NCBI GenBank assembly: GCA_011051875.1
Contig: DRKI01000205.1
Span: forward strand, 1-61,229
Direction: 5' to 3'
Source of the DNA: Desulfobulbus sp.
GTDB lineage: Bacteria; Desulfobacterota; Desulfobulbia; Desulfobulbales; Desulfobulbaceae
Length of the DNA: 61,229 bases
The translations under genes were made by a program, and so were the position numbers. Positions 34,222-43,285 of the stretch are shown one piece after another (position 1 is the stretch's first letter; each line of letters starts with the position of its first letter). The notes beneath the pieces were generated by a model. That model was given only the letters and a program-made list of their open reading frames with translations. It searched no databases and was not told the origin of the DNA.

Positions 34222-36435
34222 GTGAGTGAACCGCTCAATATCGCCCTTGCCGGCAACCCCAACGCCGGCAAGACCACGCTCTTCAACCACCTGACCGGGG
34301 CCCGCCAGCATGTGGGCAACTACCCCGGCGTGACAGTGGAGAAAAAAGTCGGCATCTGCCACCACGGCGAGCACGAGATCCGTGTGGTCGACCTGCCGGG
34401 AACCTATTCCCTCACCGCCTACTCGGTGGAGGAGCTGGTGGCCCGCGATTTCCTTGTCAACGAGAAACCCGATGTTGTTGTCGATATCGTCGATGCCTCG
34501 AACCTGGAGCGCAACCTCTACCTGACCACCCAGTTCATGGAACTGGGCATCCCACTGGTCATCGCCCTCAACATGATGGACGTGGCCGAGAGCCGCGGTA
34601 TCTCCATTGATAGCAAGCGGCTGTCCGCCCTGCTCGGCGTGCCGGTGGTGCCGATCATCGCCCGCTCGGGCGAGGGCGTGGATCTCCTGCTGGACACGGT
34701 GGTACAGGAAGCGGAGACCGCCAGGCGTCCGGACCCCATCCTCCTGCGCTACGGGTCGGACCTGGATGAGGCCATCGCGGCCATGGTGCCCGTCATCGAG
34801 GAACACCACCTGCTCACCGACACCTATCCGTCGCGCTGGATCGCTCTCAAGATCCTGGAGAACGACGAACAGATCATCGACAAGGCCACCCGGGTCAACC
34901 CCGAAGCCAGCGGGCGGCTGCTGGCGATCAGCGAGGAGGTCACCAACCACCTGATGCATACCCTGGACGCCTACCCGGAAGCGGTCATCGCCGACCACCG
35001 CTACGGTTTCATCAAGTCCATCCTCCACCAGGGCGTGATCACCATCCGGTTCGTCGGCGACCGGCTCTACACCTCGGACCGCATCGACCGCATCGTGACC
35101 CACCGCCTGCTGGGACCGCTGATCATGGTGGCTGTTCTCTACGGTCTCTACACCTTCACCTTCAACTACTCCGGCACCATGGTCGACGGGCTGGCCACGG
35201 TCTTTGCCGCCATGGGCGACATGGTCGACCAGTCCCTGCCCGACGGCCCGCTCAAGTCGATGATCATCTCCGGCGTCATTGACGGAATGGGCGGCGTACT
35301 CGGATTTGTCCCCATCATCATGTTCATGTTCTTCGGCATCGCGGTCCTGGAGGATTCCGGCTACCTGGCCCGGGTCGCCTTCATGATGGACCGTATCTTC
35401 CACTTTTTCGGCCTGCACGGCTCCTCGGTGATGCCGTTCATCATCTCCGGCGGTATTGCCGGCGGCTGCGCCGTACCCGGGGTCATGGCCACCCGTACCC
35501 TGCGCTCACCCAAGGAGCGGATGGCCACCATGCTCACCGTGCCCTTCATGAACTGCGGCGCCAAGCTGCCCGTGCTCACGCTGCTCATCGGCGCCTTCTT
35601 CTCCGCCCACCAGGCCCGCTACATGTTCCTGGCCACCATGGCCTCCTGGATCATCGCCCTGCTGGCGGCCAAGTTTCTCCGCCTCACCGTGCTCCGGGGC
35701 GAATCAACCCCCTTTGTCATGGAACTGCCGCCCTACCGTTTTCCCACCATCCGCGGCCTGGTCATCCATACCTGGGAGCGGACCTGGCAGTATATCAAGA
35801 AGGCGGGCACGGTGATCCTGGGCATCTCCATCCTGCTCTGGGCCATGATGACCTATCCCGGGCTGCCCGAAGACCAGCTTGCCGGATTTGCCGCTGAACG
35901 GGCGCAACTGCTGGCCGCCAGCGCGCCCGAGGTGGTGGCGGCCATGCACCAGGGCGACGGGGAACCGCGGGCGGCCGAACTGGCCGCCGCCCTGGAGGAG
36001 ATCAACGCCCGGCAGGCCATGGCAGCCCTTCGCCACTCGGCGGCCGGCCGGATCGGGATCGCCCTGGAATCGGTGAGTCACTTTGCCGGCTTTGACTGGC
36101 GGACCAATATCGCCCTGGTGGGCGGCTTTGCCGCCAAGGAGGTGATCATCTCCACCCTGGGCACGGCCTATTCCCTGGGCAACGTGTCAACGGACAAGAC
36201 CTTTTCCCTCCGGGAACGGCTGGCCGCAGACCCGCGCTGGAACCCGGTGGTGGCCCTGAGCGTGCTCACCTTTATCATGTTCTACGCGCCCTGTTTCGTC
36301 ACCATCGTCTGCATCGCCAGGGAGGCGGGAAGCTGGAAGTGGGCCTTTTTCTCCATGGGATTCAACACCCTGTTCGCCTTTGTCCTGGCCGTGGCCATCT
36401 ACCAGATCGGCATGCTGCTCGGCCTGGGCGGCTGA
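34222..36435 (+). CDS. feoB: Ferrous iron transporter FeoB
   Basis: The 737-residue protein starts at GTG 34222. It has an N-terminal G domain (GNPNAGKTTLF, VGNYPGVTVEKK switch, DLPGTYSL, NMMD), a helical spacer and the permease with two Gate regions including SGGIAGGCAVPGVMATRTL and PFMNCGAKLPVLTLL. Length is normal. It imports Fe2+ across the inner membrane. 28 bp after its stop a response-regulator gene starts. Confidence 0.96.
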   Translation: MSEPLNIALAGNPNAGKTTLFNHLTGARQHVGNYPGVTVEKKVGICHHGEHEIRVVDLPGTYSLTAYSVEELVARDFLVNEKPDVVVDIVDASNLERNLYLTTQFMELGIPLVIALNMMDVAESRGISIDSKRLSALLGVPVVPIIARSGEGVDLLLDTVVQEAETARRPDPILLRYGSDLDEAIAAMVPVIEEHHLLTDTYPSRWIALKILENDEQIIDKATRVNPEASGRLLAISEEVTNHLMHTLDAYPEAVIADHRYGFIKSILHQGVITIRFVGDRLYTSDRIDRIVTHRLLGPLIMVAVLYGLYTFTFNYSGTMVDGLATVFAAMGDMVDQSLPDGPLKSMIISGVIDGMGGVLGFVPIIMFMFFGIAVLEDSGYLARVAFMMDRIFHFFGLHGSSVMPFIISGGIAGGCAVPGVMATRTLRSPKERMATMLTVPFMNCGAKLPVLTLLIGAFFSAHQARYMFLATMASWIIALLAAKFLRLTVLRGESTPFVMELPPYRFPTIRGLVIHTWERTWQYIKKAGTVILGISILLWAMMTYPGLPEDQLAGFAAERAQLLAASAPEVVAAMHQGDGEPRAAELAAALEEINARQAMAALRHSAAGRIGIALESVSHFAGFDWRTNIALVGGFAAKEVIISTLGTAYSLGNVSTDKTFSLRERLAADPRWNPVVALSVLTFIMFYAPCFVTIVCIAREAGSWKWAFFSMGFNTLFAFVLAVAIYQIGMLLGLGG

Positions 36436-36463
36436 ACATGTTTCAGACACAACGGGATTTGCC

Positions 36464-37141
36464 ATGCGCCTCCTGGTTGTCGAAGATGACATGAAGATCG
36501 GTTCCTTCCTGCGCCGGGGTCTCGGCGAGGCCGGATTTGCCGTCGACCTGGCCGCGGACGGGGAACAGGGCCTCTGTTTTTTCGAGGAACATCCCGGCTA
36601 TGACGCCGCGGTCATCGACCTGATGCTGCCCGGCATGGACGGCCTCACCCTGATCGAGACCATCCGGGCCCGGGAAATCACCACGCCGATCCTCATCCTC
36701 AGCGCCCGGCGCACGGTCGACGACCGGATCCGCGGCCTGCAGCAGGGCGGTGACGACTACATGGTCAAGCCCTTCTCCTTTGCCGAGCTGCTCGCCCGCA
36801 TCCAGGCCCTGATCCGCAGGGACTCGCGCAGCCGGACACCGTCCTCCCTCTCGGCCGGCGACCTGCACATGGACCTCCTCGCCCGCCGGGTGGAACGGGG
36901 CGGCAGGGAGATCGGGCTGACCGCCCGCGAGTTCGCCCTGCTCGAGTACATGCTGCGCAACCGGGGCCGGCTCCTGTCCAAGACCTCGATCCTGGAGCAC
37001 ATCTACGACTACAGCTTCGACCCGCAGACCAACGTGGTCGATGTCCTGGTCTGCCGGCTGCGCAACAAGATCGACAAGGGGTTTGACGACAAACTGATCC
37101 ACACGGTCCGCGGCATGGGCTACGTGCTGCGCACTCCCTGA
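36464..37141 (+). CDS. OmpR-family response regulator
   Basis: The 225-residue protein has a receiver domain (phospho-acceptor Asp in VIDLMLPGMDG, Lys in MVKPFSFAEL) and a C-terminal winged helix (LTAREFALLEYMLRNRGRLLSKTSILEHIYDYSFDPQTNVVDVLVCRLRNKI, CusR/CopR-like). It is paired with the kinase gene 12 bp downstream. The close spacing to feoB suggests a possible metal signal, which is inference. Confidence 0.93.
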   Translation: MRLLVVEDDMKIGSFLRRGLGEAGFAVDLAADGEQGLCFFEEHPGYDAAVIDLMLPGMDGLTLIETIRAREITTPILILSARRTVDDRIRGLQQGGDDYMVKPFSFAELLARIQALIRRDSRSRTPSSLSAGDLHMDLLARRVERGGREIGLTAREFALLEYMLRNRGRLLSKTSILEHIYDYSFDPQTNVVDVLVCRLRNKIDKGFDDKLIHTVRGMGYVLRTP

Positions 37142-37153
37142 CCGGCGGGCACC

Positions 37154-38557
37154 ATGGAAAGCCACCACCAGACCATTGCCGGCAGGATCGCCGCCATGCC
37201 ACGCCCCTCCCCCTTCCTGGCCGGCTTCCTGGTCAGCGCCGCCTGTTTCCTGCTCACCTTCTTGCTCCTGGGCCTGGGGCTCACCATGACCCTCAGGAAC
37301 GCAGACCACCGGGCCGCCCGGGACATCCTCAACCGGTATATCCACCGCTACCGCCAGGGCGACCCCACCGCCCTGCAGGCCGATTTTCCCCATCTTCTCC
37401 GGTGCCGGACCGGCTTTCTCCGCCTGAGCGGCCCCCATCTCCGGCTGGTCCTGCTGTCAGCGGGTACTGAATCGGCCGGGGTCCCGGATTTCGATTCCTT
37501 TGATCCCGGCCTGGAAGCGACCTGGACCGCGCTCCGGGGTGATGGTTCCAGGGGGCCCTGGACAGTGGTCTCCCGTCCAACCGGGGACGGCAACGTCCTC
37601 CAGGTGGGCATCGACTGCAGCGCCACCCTCCTTCGGCTGGCTCGCCTGCGAAGAATGCTCCTCCTGGCAGCCCTGATCCTGCTGCCCCTTGCAGCCATCC
37701 CGGCCCTTGTCATGGACCGGGCGGCCAGGAAGCGGATCGGCCGGCTCGGGGAGGCCGTGGAGGCGGCAGCGGCCGGACATCGGCCCCGGCCGCTGTCCGG
37801 GGGAGGATCGACCCGGGAAGAGAGGCAACTGATCACGGCCGTGACCCAACTCCTCGACCGGCACGACCGGCTGGCCCGGGAACTCCAGGAATCCATGGAC
37901 AACATGGCCCACGACCTGCGGACTCCCATGACCCGCCTGCGGACCACGGCCGAATACGGCCTGCAGGAATATGACAATGCCGATCAACTCCGCGAAACCC
38001 TGGCCGACTGCCTGGAGGAGTCGGACAGGATCCTGGCCATCCTCAACACCATGCTCACCGTGGCCGAGGCCCAGGCCGGCGCCGTCCGCCTGGACCTGAA
38101 GCCGGCGGATCTGCGCGATATCCTGGCCGAGGTGGTGGAGATGTACCAGGTCCTGGCGGAAGAACAACACGTCGCAATCGAACTGGACGCGCCGTACCCG
38201 GTACCGGTCCTGGTGGACAGGACCAGGATCGGCCAGGCCTGGGCCAACCTGCTGGACAACGCCATCAAGTACGGGGCCGACCGGGTCAGGATCAGCCTTG
38301 CGGTCAGGGGGAACATGGCCGAGGGCCGCATCGAGGACAACGGCATGGGCATCTCCGGGGCGGAAAGGGAACGGATCTGGGAACGGCTCTACCGCGGCGA
38401 CCGCAGCCGCAACCGGCCGGGACTCGGCCTGGGCCTGACCCTGGTCAGGGCCATTGTCAATGCCCACCACGGCAGCATCGAGGTGGAGAGCCGCATGCAG
38501 CAGGGCACGACCTTCATCGTCCAGCTTCCCTGTCCCGGGCCTGACACGGCATCCTGA
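37154..38557 (+). CDS. Membrane sensor histidine kinase
   Basis: 467 residues: a membrane helix at about 22-46, a periplasmic domain of ~120 residues without recognised ligand motif, a second helix near 172-192, a HAMP segment, the phospho-acceptor His253 in MAHDLRTPMTRLR, and ATP-binding boxes with LLDNAIKYG, NGMGIS and GLGLGLTLV. It partners the regulator encoded immediately upstream. Confidence 0.93.
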   Translation: MESHHQTIAGRIAAMPRPSPFLAGFLVSAACFLLTFLLLGLGLTMTLRNADHRAARDILNRYIHRYRQGDPTALQADFPHLLRCRTGFLRLSGPHLRLVLLSAGTESAGVPDFDSFDPGLEATWTALRGDGSRGPWTVVSRPTGDGNVLQVGIDCSATLLRLARLRRMLLLAALILLPLAAIPALVMDRAARKRIGRLGEAVEAAAAGHRPRPLSGGGSTREERQLITAVTQLLDRHDRLARELQESMDNMAHDLRTPMTRLRTTAEYGLQEYDNADQLRETLADCLEESDRILAILNTMLTVAEAQAGAVRLDLKPADLRDILAEVVEMYQVLAEEQHVAIELDAPYPVPVLVDRTRIGQAWANLLDNAIKYGADRVRISLAVRGNMAEGRIEDNGMGISGAERERIWERLYRGDRSRNRPGLGLGLTLVRAIVNAHHGSIEVESRMQQGTTFIVQLPCPGPDTAS

Positions 38558-38949
38558 CCATTTCCGGCAAACAGGCTGTATCAGCCGGGAACAGTGGCCC
38601 CACCGCCGCCGCTGCATGGGGTTGCCGCCCCTCCTGATCGATCCGTCTCGCCAGGGGCAGCGCAGCCATTTATTGTCCCCTGGTCCGGGCCAGGAGACGT
38701 TGCCAAAATCACGAAAAGATACTATTCTCATCCGCACATCTCCAGCAGCATCCCCTGGAGATACCGCCGGGTGGTACGGCAGGGGTGAAGCCCGGAGCCG
38801 GGAAAATGGTAAGCGGTCGCAGGGCACCCCGTCTGCACGCGCTCGATGACACACTGTTCATGAGAAATGCGGGCTGCCCCGGCAGCAGTAGCGGCAATGC
38901 CGGCCGGCTGCGCGCCCTGGCCCCTGAATTCTGGACAAAAGGAGGAATA
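38558..38949. other. Gap with a family-D repeat
   Basis: No gene is supported here. At 38811-38846 lies a 36-bp sequence that matches 55675-55710 at 32 positions (AAGCGGTC, CACCCC, GCGCTCGA shared). The right end carries AAAGGAGGAATA, the ribosome site of the next gene. Confidence 0.5.
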
Positions 38950-39393
38950 ATGATACCAAGAAAGCAGGCGATTCGCCCCGTGTACCAGCTGGTTCTTGTG
39001 GCGCTGGCCGGGATGCTCCTCCAGACCGGCTGCGGACCCACCCGGGGACAGCAGATGACGCAGGAAGGAGCATCGGTGGAATATGGCCGGGGATTTGACG
39101 ACGGCTGCAGCAGCGGCAAAAAGGCTGCAGGTGACATGTTCTCGCAGTTCCGCAAGAATGTAGGCCTCTACCAGCAGAACGCCGACTACCGGCTGGGCTG
39201 GAACGACGGCCACGAGGAGTGCATGAACGAGTGGCGGAGCATGCAACGGCAGCAGGAACTGGGCATCGAGCAGCAGCGGGCCCATGACGAGCATACACGG
39301 CTAGAGCGGCAGGAGCAAAAGGATATGATACAAAACGCCCTGCCCAGGCTGGACAGGGAACAGATCGACAATCTCAACAAACTCGGCCACTGA
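38950..39393 (+). CDS. Predicted lipoprotein
   Basis: 147 residues with a signal peptide ending in a lipobox (LLQTGCG) near residue 28. The mature part is polar, with GFDDGCSSGKKAAGDMF and a repeat-like YRLGWNDGHEEC, followed by a long Gln/Arg/Glu helix. The two Cys-containing GxxDG(C/H) segments look related. The start ATG 38950 follows GGAGGAATA. Family not recognised; the mature protein would be anchored in a membrane. Confidence 0.75.
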   Translation: MIPRKQAIRPVYQLVLVALAGMLLQTGCGPTRGQQMTQEGASVEYGRGFDDGCSSGKKAAGDMFSQFRKNVGLYQQNADYRLGWNDGHEECMNEWRSMQRQQELGIEQQRAHDEHTRLERQEQKDMIQNALPRLDREQIDNLNKLGH

Positions 39394-39459
39394 ACCGGCC
39401 GGAAAGCAGCCGGCGGACCGCGTGATGCGGCAGCGCCGGTTCACCAGAGGGAGAGAACA

Positions 39460-39735
39460 ATGATCAGGAAGATACTTGCCGCCACCGCCGTCATCGCCCT
39501 TCTGGCCATGGCTGGATGCGGACAGAACGAGGAGAAAAGTTCGGCGGAAAAGGCCGGAGAGTCCATGGACAAGGCCATTGAGTCCACCAGGGAGGCGGCA
39601 CATCATGCTGCGGATGCCGTCAGCGAGGCCACGGCCAGGACCACGGAACAGGCAAGGGAGCTGGCCCACGACTCACTGGAGGCAACCGAGCAGACCATAC
39701 ACAAGGCCAGGGAATCCATGGAAAAGAAAGAATAG
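39460..39735 (+). CDS. Small helical lipoprotein
   Basis: 91 residues with a signal peptide and lipobox LLAMAGC. The rest is one amphipathic helix rich in Ala, Glu and Lys with 11-residue-like periodicity (EKAGESMDKAIESTREAAHH), recalling apolipoprotein/YtxH-like stress proteins. It starts behind GAGGGAGAG, 66 bp after the previous lipoprotein, and is probably co-transcribed. Function unknown. Confidence 0.75.
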   Translation: MIRKILAATAVIALLAMAGCGQNEEKSSAEKAGESMDKAIESTREAAHHAADAVSEATARTTEQARELAHDSLEATEQTIHKARESMEKKE

Positions 39736-39810
39736 TTCCTGCCGGAAGGGCAGGAAGAGCCCGGCCCGCGCGCGTGGCGCGGAAACCGGGACAGCAGGGG
39801 CGGTCTGTTC

Positions 39811-40092
39811 CTAGTAGCGGCGGAACCGGCGCTTGGAGCGTTTGTTCTTTTTCTGGGGCTGGACCTGGTTGACCTTGATCTCCCTGCCCTTGAGCATACT
39901 CCTGTTCAGGGCCTTGATGGCGGTATCGGCCTCCGAATTGTTGGGCATGTCCACAAAGGCGAAACCCTTGGGCCGTCCCGAGTAGCGGTCCGTGACCACG
40001 TTGATGCTGGCGATCTCGCCAAATTCCGAAAAGAGTTCCTTCAGGTCCTCTTCACCCACACTGTAGGGTAACTGGCCGACATAGATATTCAT
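39811..40092 (-). CDS. RRM-domain RNA-binding protein
   Basis: The 93-residue protein is a single RNA-recognition motif: RNP2 IYVGQLPY at the start and RNP1 KGFAFVDM at about residue 42, followed by a basic tail (KKNKRSKRRFRRY). Such proteins are common cold- or stress-linked RNA binders in Desulfobacterota and cyanobacteria. The start ATG 40092 follows GGAGAG. It is adjacent to a cold-shock gene with a terminator between. Confidence 0.92.
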   Translation of the reverse strand: MNIYVGQLPYSVGEEDLKELFSEFGEIASINVVTDRYSGRPKGFAFVDMPNNSEADTAIKALNRSMLKGREIKVNQVQPQKKNKRSKRRFRRY

Positions 40093-40278
40093 ATGGTTCT
40101 CTCCATGAATCCGCGGGGGCATCGCCCTGCCGCAGGCGGCCAGTCCCGTGTACGGCCCGCGATGCCGGCCCGCCGGTGAATATGCCTGTGACAGCATACC
40201 GACCGCCATGACCGGTGGTGTCCTGAAGTCCCCGTGCAGGGGCGGGCACGGTCCGGGAAACCTGACCGCTGGTTGAAC

Positions 40279-40311
40279 AAAAAAAAGTGCCCTGCCAAGG
40301 GCAGGGCACTT
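40279..40311 (-). terminator. Rho-independent terminator of the cold-shock gene
   Basis: On the minus strand AAGTGCCCTGCC pairs with GGCAGGGCACTT over 12 bp with a 3-base loop and is followed by eight T residues. It lies 25 bp after the csp stop codon. Confidence 0.9.
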
Positions 40312-40336
40312 GCAAAACCGGTGTCTGGTGCCGTTG

Positions 40337-40537
40337 CTAGAGCTGAACCACGTTGGCAGCCGCAGGGCCCTTGGGGCCGTCAACAACATCAAAGCTGACT
40401 GCCGCCCCCTCGTCCAGGGTCTTGTAGCCATCGGCCTGAATAGCGGAATGGTGGACAAAAACGTCCGCACCCTCTTCCTGCTCGATGAAACCAAAACCCT
40501 TTGACGCGTTAAACCACTTTACAATACCTTTATTCAC
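40337..40537 (-). CDS. Cold-shock protein
   Basis: The 66-residue protein is a complete cold-shock domain: [15 protein letters not shown] (RNP1) and DVFVHHSAI (RNP2), ending [10 protein letters not shown]. It binds single-stranded RNA/DNA. Normal length. A long leader of the kind used by csp genes could lie in 40538-40660. Confidence 0.97.
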   Translation of the reverse strand: MNKGIVKWFNASKGFGFIEQEEGADVFVHHSAIQADGYKTLDEGAAVSFDVVDGPKGPAAANVVQL

Positions 40538-40658
40538 TTCGTACTACTCCTATGGACATGGTCCTCATCCGGACCATTTTGATGAACCGGCAGAGGCAGA
40601 TTAATCCGTTCCTGCCCGCTGTCGGATTTGAAGAGCCACTCCCCATGTTCTTTCCCCA

Positions 40659-40697
40659 CAAAAAAACCGCGTGATCCTCTGCAAGAGGATTACGCGG
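40659..40697 (-). terminator. Orphan terminator-like hairpin
   Basis: CCGCGTGATCCTCT and AGAGGATTACGCGG form a 14-bp stem (one G-T) with a 3-base loop; on the minus strand it is followed by eight T residues. No gene on that strand is evident upstream, so it would end an unknown leftward transcript from 40700-41070. Confidence 0.6.
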
Positions 40698-41070
40698 ATT
40701 CGTATGTTTGGCGATCTCTCGAGGAGTTTCTCTGCTGAATTGACCTTATCCTACCCGATATGGGAAATAAGGCAAGCTCTTTTTCCGTTCCCGGGAACCG
40801 GGAGCCGCACCACCTGGCCGGCCCGGGGCCACTGTTTCCTCCATGTGATGCCGGTCAGCGGCTACGCCCCGAGGCCGATACCCTTTCCTCCACCGCGTCA
40901 ACCCTACCTGCTCCCGGCCGGCATGGCCGATGTCCCGCAATACCACCCCGGACCGGCCGGCATGCCTGAGCCCGGCCCGTAAAAGCTGTTTTGTTTTTCA
41001 GGGGCCTGTGCTAAACTGCATTCCACTGTTTACCCTCCAGAAAGCACATTTCATCAACAGGATCACGATC
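40698..41070. other. Gap upstream of the exported-protein gene
   Basis: Short frames on both strands have no convincing ribosome site or family match. It is bordered by the leftward hairpin at 40659 and could encode a small RNA on the minus strand; nothing more can be supported. Confidence 0.35.
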
Positions 41071-42321
41071 ATGCGGACACACCCTTTCTGCCTTTCCCTC
41101 TTCTTTCTGCTCACCATCCCCGCCCTGCTCCTGCCCGCAGACCGACCGGCTGTGGCAGACAACGGCTTTGAACAGCCGGGAATCCTCCGGGCCAGGGACC
41201 TGTTGCAACCAGGACTCCTGAAGGGAGAGATGTACACTGTGGCGGACAGGGTCGAGAATGACGGCCTGTTCAATCATTACACGGTCTCCTCGCCCTTTGG
41301 CACCTTCACGGCGGACTCCACCAGCGAACTCCATACCCTGATCACTGAAATAAAGGCCATTGCGGCCATGAAAAAGATCAGGACCGACGAGACGACCATG
41401 GAGGCCCTCAGGACGTCGGGCAAGAAGACCGTGGCCGGCCTGAAGAGCCTGTTCGAGGAGCCGGAAAAGACCCTGCAGGGCGCAGTGAACGGTGTCAACA
41501 GCCTTTTCAGCCGGGCCGCGGTCACCATCGGTTCCCGCGAGGTCACGGACAGCGAGGACAGCCGCCTCGCCCAGTTCATCGGCCTGTCGAAATCCAAGGG
41601 CCAGATCGCCAACCGTTTCCAGGTCAACATGTATTCCCGCAACCCCGTGCTCCAGGAGGAGCTGGACCGGCTGGCCCTGGCCGACTACATGGGCGGTCTC
41701 GGTGTCGGCCTGGCCACGGCCGTTGTCCCCGGTGCAGGGGGCCTGCTCCTGACCACTTCGGGCACGGCCCGTCTCCTGAACGAGGCCATCAATTCCACTC
41801 CTGCCTCGGAACTCTGGCTCCGGAACAGGGACAAGCTGCTCAAACTGGGCATGGACAGCGACACGGTGGAACTCTTTCTCAACAACCCGAACTTTTCGCC
41901 GGCATCAGCAACGGTCATGGTGGCGGCCCTGGAGCAGTTGCGGGGCGTGGCCGACCTGGAACTGCCCCTCAAGGTGGCGCTCCAGGCCAGCGACCCGGAC
42001 ATGGCCGACACCATCACCGGGACCGCGGTCCTGATCGCCGGCTACCACAACAACATCGGCCGGATCAAAAAACTCGCACCCATGGCCCGGCTCTTCTGTG
42101 CCGGAAAGCAGGACGGAACCCTGGCGGTCATCCTGCCCACGGATCATATCATCTGGACCAGGCAGGTGGCCGCCGTGGCGGACGAGCTGACCGCCAGGGC
42201 CAGGAAGGGAGTCGAGATCTGGACCTATGGCGATTTCAGTGACCGCGCCCGCAGTGAGCTGAACAAGCGGGGGTGGAAGGTGCATCCGAATGCCATGCCC
42301 AGGCTGGCCCCGGCGACCTGA
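41071..42321 (+). CDS. Exported protein of unknown function
   Basis: 416 residues starting at ATG 41071 with a clear signal peptide (FCLSLFFLLTIPALLLPA) cleaved near residue 27. The mature protein has a central Gly-rich hydrophobic stretch (MGGLGVGLATAVVPGAGGLLL) and no Cys pairs or enzyme motifs I recognise. The C-terminal ~90 residues could form an alpha/beta domain. It is monocistronic, followed by a family-B element. Confidence 0.75.
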   Translation: MRTHPFCLSLFFLLTIPALLLPADRPAVADNGFEQPGILRARDLLQPGLLKGEMYTVADRVENDGLFNHYTVSSPFGTFTADSTSELHTLITEIKAIAAMKKIRTDETTMEALRTSGKKTVAGLKSLFEEPEKTLQGAVNGVNSLFSRAAVTIGSREVTDSEDSRLAQFIGLSKSKGQIANRFQVNMYSRNPVLQEELDRLALADYMGGLGVGLATAVVPGAGGLLLTTSGTARLLNEAINSTPASELWLRNRDKLLKLGMDSDTVELFLNNPNFSPASATVMVAALEQLRGVADLELPLKVALQASDPDMADTITGTAVLIAGYHNNIGRIKKLAPMARLFCAGKQDGTLAVILPTDHIIWTRQVAAVADELTARARKGVEIWTYGDFSDRARSELNKRGWKVHPNAMPRLAPAT

Positions 42322-42365
42322 GAGGCCGACAGCCGCGTCCGGCCGTCCAGAGAGGGACCATCCAC

Positions 42366-42537
42366 GTTGTCACAGGCACCCCGTCTCTGCACGGTCGTGC
42401 CGGCCCGCGCATAGAGGGCCTAGGCGAACCGGCACGCCCGGAGGCTACGATTGGCCGCACCGATGATAGAGGGCACTTGTGCCAACTTACAGCCTCGAGA
42501 ACGCAAAAACAACGAGTTCTCTCTTAATCCTGTGACC
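42366..42537. repeat. Family-B inverted-repeat element
   Basis: The left end GTTGTCACAGGCACCCC is mirrored by GGGCACTTGTGCCAAC on the right. The right end continues CTTACAGCCTCGAGAACG, AACAACGAGTT and AATCCTGTGACC. The middle has a second palindrome (CGTGCCGG/CCGGCACG). No protein frame fits. Copies lie at 54862-55072 and, interrupted, at 57003-57323, with a solo end at 7928. Confidence 0.7.
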
Positions 42538-42564
42538 GGTCACACCAGTACCGGAGACCAGGGA

Positions 42565-42598
42565 CAAAAAAGGGGCGTCCGGATCATCCGGACGCCCC
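42565..42598 (-). terminator. Rho-independent terminator
   Basis: A perfect 13-bp inverted repeat, GGGGCGTCCGGAT and ATCCGGACGCCCC around one C, is followed on the minus strand by six T residues. It would end the leftward nrfD-merR transcript, about 180 bp after the merR stop. Confidence 0.85.
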
Positions 42599-42774
42599 GT
42601 ATGTATTGATACACCCTGTTGACCGGCCAGTCCGGGTACAGGGTGGAATGTCGTGCAACCTATCCGCAGGCAGCCACCTGCGCATCACAACGGCGCCGGC
42701 GGCATGCGCGGTTCAGCCATATGACTGTCGCCGCAGATTCTCCGCCGTGGCAGCGGCCACGGGCAATGCGCTGT

Positions 42775-43218
42775 CTAACCTGATGACAACCGCTTTTTTT
42801 TTTGCGCCGCCTTCCGACGCTTCTTCTCGTCCGCCTCCTTTGCCTCCTTGAGGGCCGCCGCATCGCCCACCTTGTGCAGGGTGCGCGGCACGGCCCGGTC
42901 CACCCGGGCCTCGCAGCCCTCGTGCACCTCGGCGGGACAGTTGGCGATCTCCCAGCAGGGAGCGTACTCAAGGAGCTTTTTCAGCCCCGGGATACTGATG
43001 CCCTCGTCGTGGATCAGCGAACGAAGGCAGGTGATCCACTGAATATCATTGGCAGAGAACATTCTCCGGGAACCGACGTGAGCCGGTGTGATCAAGCCCT
43101 CTGCCTCATAGATCCGAAGGGTACGTGGATGAACATTGAGCAGCCTGGCCGCGACACCGATCGGATAGATCGGGACATCGGGGCGCATCGGTTGAATTTC
43201 AGACCTCTTTCTGGCCAT
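42775..43218 (-). CDS. MerR/HspR-type transcriptional regulator
   Basis: 147 residues from ATG 43218 (AGGAGAAC upstream). The N-terminal DNA-binding part reads YPIGVAARLLNVHPRTLRIYEAEGLI, closest in pattern to HspR/GlnR-like MerR proteins. The C-terminal half has three Cys (APCWEIANCP, HEGC) that could bind a metal or act as a thiol switch, and ends in a Lys-rich tail encoded by a run of ten A. It follows nrfD by 67 bp. It probably controls that operon, which is inference. Confidence 0.85.
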   Translation of the reverse strand: MARKRSEIQPMRPDVPIYPIGVAARLLNVHPRTLRIYEAEGLITPAHVGSRRMFSANDIQWITCLRSLIHDEGISIPGLKKLLEYAPCWEIANCPAEVHEGCEARVDRAVPRTLHKVGDAAALKEAKEADEKKRRKAAQKKKRLSSG

Positions 43219-43285
43219 GCTGTTCTCCTTTTCCATGTTCCGGCCGGGGGAAGCAAGAAGCTTCTTCCCCCGGCCTGCAGGCTTC

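Noticed and set aside
42366-42537. CRISPR-like repeats among the intergenic elements
   Set aside because: The copies are scattered inverted repeats, not regularly spaced direct repeats with spacers.
42783-42802. Programmed frameshift at the A10 run in the merR gene
   Set aside because: Slippage would change only the last few residues; no conserved alternative frame follows.
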